A DNA stretch of 6,931 nt from a bacterium (GTDB lineage Bacteria; Patescibacteriota; Minisyncoccia; Moranbacterales; DUUL01). The stretch's first letter is position 1. Every line of letters begins with the position of its first letter. The notes beneath the pieces are model-generated. The model did not search any database. It saw only the letters and a program-made list of their open reading frames with translations, and was not told where the DNA came from. This document shows positions 5,869 through 6,931 of the stretch, one piece after another. The position numbers and the translations under genes were made by a program. The DNA lies in NCBI GenBank assembly GCA_030641245.1, contig DAOWHU010000022.1, positions 1 through 6,931 of the forward strand, written 5' to 3'.

Positions 5869-5912
5869 AAAAAAATAAATACTGATTTAAATCAGTATTT
5901 AAATCAGTATTT
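5869..5912 (-). terminator. Palindromic terminator of the nuclease/AbrB operon, with a duplicated arm
   Basis: Bases 5877-5900 are a perfect 24-bp palindrome (AAATACTGATTT followed by AAATCAGTATTT). On the minus strand it is followed by an A and seven Ts (5875-5869). The right arm is repeated exactly in tandem at 5901-5912, so the left arm could pair with either copy. It ends minus-strand transcription about 25 bp after the AbrB-like gene. Confidence 0.8.
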
Positions 5913-5937
5913 CTTTAGCCCACTCAATATCAAAAAC

Positions 5938-6108
5938 TCAACGCTTCCAATCTTCAATAATAATTTTACTTCCCGATTTTCTGACCACTACCTTTTGCTT
6001 TTTAATCCATTTTAATTCCCTCACTATTTCAATCGGCAATGTCACCGCATAACTATCCCCATTCCTCAAAATTTTACGAATATTTCTGTCCTCTAAATTC
6101 CTTCTCAT
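5938..6108 (-). CDS. AbrB/MazE-like (SpoVT-AbrB fold) DNA-binding protein, 56 aa
   Basis: A complete small gene found by reading the strand by hand. It starts MRRNLEDRNIRKILRNG and continues with DSYAVTLPIEIVRELKW (18-34) and KKQKVVVRKSGSKIIIEDWK (36-55). The pattern 'R.I.K...-GDS.AVTLP..IV..L.W...-V.V......I.IE' is that of the swapped-hairpin AbrB fold, in which a dimer of ~50-aa chains binds DNA. Such proteins act as transcription regulators or as antitoxins of the MazE type. The ATG at 6108 lies 9 bp after the DpnI-like gene, so the two are cotranscribed. No toxin of the MazF or PIN type follows; a terminator does. It could autoregulate the operon or control the nuclease. The family call is strong; the role is inferred. 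Confidence 0.85.
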   Translation of the reverse strand: MRRNLEDRNIRKILRNGDSYAVTLPIEIVRELKWIKKQKVVVRKSGSKIIIEDWKR

Positions 6109-6117
6109 TTTTTTATT

Positions 6118-6555
6118 TTATTTTTTATAAACAACAAAATAAGGCAATTTGTCTAAACCAACATAATTAAACATCCAATAATTGGCTCTTTTAACAGTTG
6201 GCGGTAATTGATATTTTTTTAAATTTTGTTTTGAAACAAAAGGGTAAAATCTTATTTCTTGTTTTACTTCTTCTTTCTCCTTCCATCTAAAATTTGTGAT
6301 CAAAGGCGGTGTCAAAAAACCACTTTTCAAGACTTTTTCCATAATAGCCCAACCTGCTCCAAAAATTTGAGCCTTGGGTTTGCTTCTATTAGTTTTCACT
6401 TGGGCCCGAAAAGAACAGCCTGTGCACTGAACATCATATAAAGGATAATTTGGTGGTAAAAGCATTAGACTTTTTCCACAATTAGGACATTCGACCAAAT
6501 CTACAATTTCCAACTCCCCTATGTCCCCCCATTTTTTATTAGAAACTTTTTGCAT
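6118..6555 (-). CDS. DpnI-like / Dam-replacing type PD-(D/E)XK endonuclease domain with zinc finger
   Basis: 145 aa. The order of elements follows my recollection of the catalytic half of DpnI, which cuts methylated GATC. An N-terminal helix with GDIGELE (10-16) is followed by a four-cysteine zinc site, CPNC (23-26) and CTGC (44-47). The nuclease core is woven through it: Asp41 in YDVQC, then AQVK (51-54). Later come GAGWAIMEKV (66-75) and LPPTVKRANYW (117-127), which parallels the LAPTARRAGW segment of DpnI. Two points are odd. The Glu of the ExK pair is Gln here (Gln52-Val-Lys54), and the C-terminal winged-helix domain of DpnI (~70 residues, methyl-adenine reading) is absent. It may be a reduced methyl-specific nuclease, a distinct DNA enzyme, or an inactive derivative. 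It lies 14 bp after the upstream membrane-tailed gene and 9 bp before the AbrB-like gene, all on one strand. Confidence 0.75.
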   Translation of the reverse strand: MQKVSNKKWGDIGELEIVDLVECPNCGKSLMLLPPNYPLYDVQCTGCSFRAQVKTNRSKPKAQIFGAGWAIMEKVLKSGFLTPPLITNFRWKEKEEVKQEIRFYPFVSKQNLKKYQLPPTVKRANYWMFNYVGLDKLPYFVVYKK

Positions 6556-6569
6556 CTTAGATTTAAAAA

Positions 6570-6931
6570 TTATTTTAAAAAAATATTTATAAATTGATAA
6601 AAACTATTAAAGAATATCCAGATAATAGTAAATATAGAAATTGATACTAACGTTCTCCACACACCATAACCCCACTTATAAATATGAAAATTGCTTTTTA
6701 AAAAACTTTCAGAACAATAACCCTCAAAAAGCAACTCTCCCAGCAACAAACCGTTAGGATTAATCCTTATTCTTTTTGGTGTATCCTTGGCACCGCCGCC
6801 TTCAGTGATATCACAAAATCCTTTTATATGTAAATTGCCGAATAAATAACCTATTTTATCTTTATTTGTTTCTTTTGCTAATTTTGTCCACTCGGCCTTT
6901 TTGCTAGAATTTTTAAATTTTATTTTTTCCA
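6570..6931 (-). CDS. Hypothetical protein with C-terminal membrane helix, 5' end beyond the right edge
   Basis: Hand translation gives 119 residues ending in TAA at 6572-6570; the start lies outside the window. The visible part begins with a Lys-rich stretch, then a soluble region containing IGYLFGNLHIKGFCDI and a Gly/Asp/Lys turn (GGGAKDT). A hydrophobic segment rich in Ile, Phe and Trp near the C-terminus (about 95-118) would anchor it in the membrane as a tail. I recognise no family. The stop is 14 bp before the DpnI-like ATG on the same strand, so it is probably the first or an internal gene of that operon. No Shine-Dalgarno is visible in the short gap. Confidence 0.7.
   Translation of the reverse strand, partial: EKIKFKNSSKKAEWTKLAKETNKDKIGYLFGNLHIKGFCDITEGGGAKDTPKRIRINPNGLLLGELLFEGYCSESFLKSNFHIYKWGYGVWRTLVSISIFTIIWIFFNSFYQFINIFLK

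Noticed and set aside
5782..6015. 77-codon ORF on the plus strand
   Set aside because: It begins inside the terminator stem of the orphan gene, runs through the second terminator and opposes the AbrB-like gene.
1..6931. tRNA, rRNA or CRISPR array
   Set aside because: No cloverleaf with a T-loop GTTCRA context, no rRNA core sequence and no regularly spaced direct repeats were seen on reading either strand.

Overview
The window is an AT-rich bacterial segment with compact genes, few clear Shine-Dalgarno sites, and TTG as a likely start in one gene and an alternative start in another. The gene styles are a GT-C family membrane glycosyltransferase, a lipoprotein cyclophilin, a small ZIP transporter, an ECF sigma factor paired with a three-helix membrane protein, and a tiny AbrB-fold regulator. 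Together they resemble genomes of the candidate phyla radiation (Patescibacteria). That placement is an inference from style; no marker gene is present. TAA, TAG and TGA all serve as stops, so nothing calls for an altered genetic code.

Layout, left to right. (1) 1-1235, minus: N-terminal ~411 residues of a PMT/ArnT-like glycosyltransferase cut by the left edge. (2) 1236-1624 has no large gene. It holds a ~160-bp segment bounded by inverted repeats (1285-1444), a bidirectional hairpin terminator (1459-1489) and two tiny overlapping ORFs just after the cyclophilin gene. (3) 1625-2317, minus: secreted, lipid-anchored peptidyl-prolyl isomerase. (4) 2318-2567: divergent control region with two promoters sharing one -35 position, then a ~150-nt GC-enriched leader in front of (5) a ZIP metal transporter, 2568-3293, plus. 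(6) 3264-4637, minus: ECF sigma factor followed 9 bp later by a membrane protein that may be its anti-sigma partner; the 3' end of the latter overlaps the zip gene by 30 bp. (7) 4638-4876: second divergent control region. (8) 4883-5746, plus: an unrecognised soluble protein with its own good promoter, Shine-Dalgarno and terminator. (9) 5747-5937: convergent intergenic space with two back-to-back terminators. (10) 5938-6931, minus: a tight operon of a membrane-tailed hypothetical protein (cut by the right edge), a DpnI-like PD-(D/E)XK nuclease domain and a 56-aa AbrB/MazE-like DNA-binding protein.

How the genes relate: the left part is envelope oriented (glycosylation, extracytoplasmic folding, metal uptake), and the sigma/membrane pair looks like an envelope- or environment-sensing switch. 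The right operon looks like accessory DNA-defence or toxin/antitoxin-like cargo. The parts most deserving attention are the stand-alone DpnI-like catalytic domain, the sigma/three-helix pair with a CxxC in its outer domain, the structured zip leader, the inverted-repeat segment at 1285-1444 and the orphan gene at 4883.
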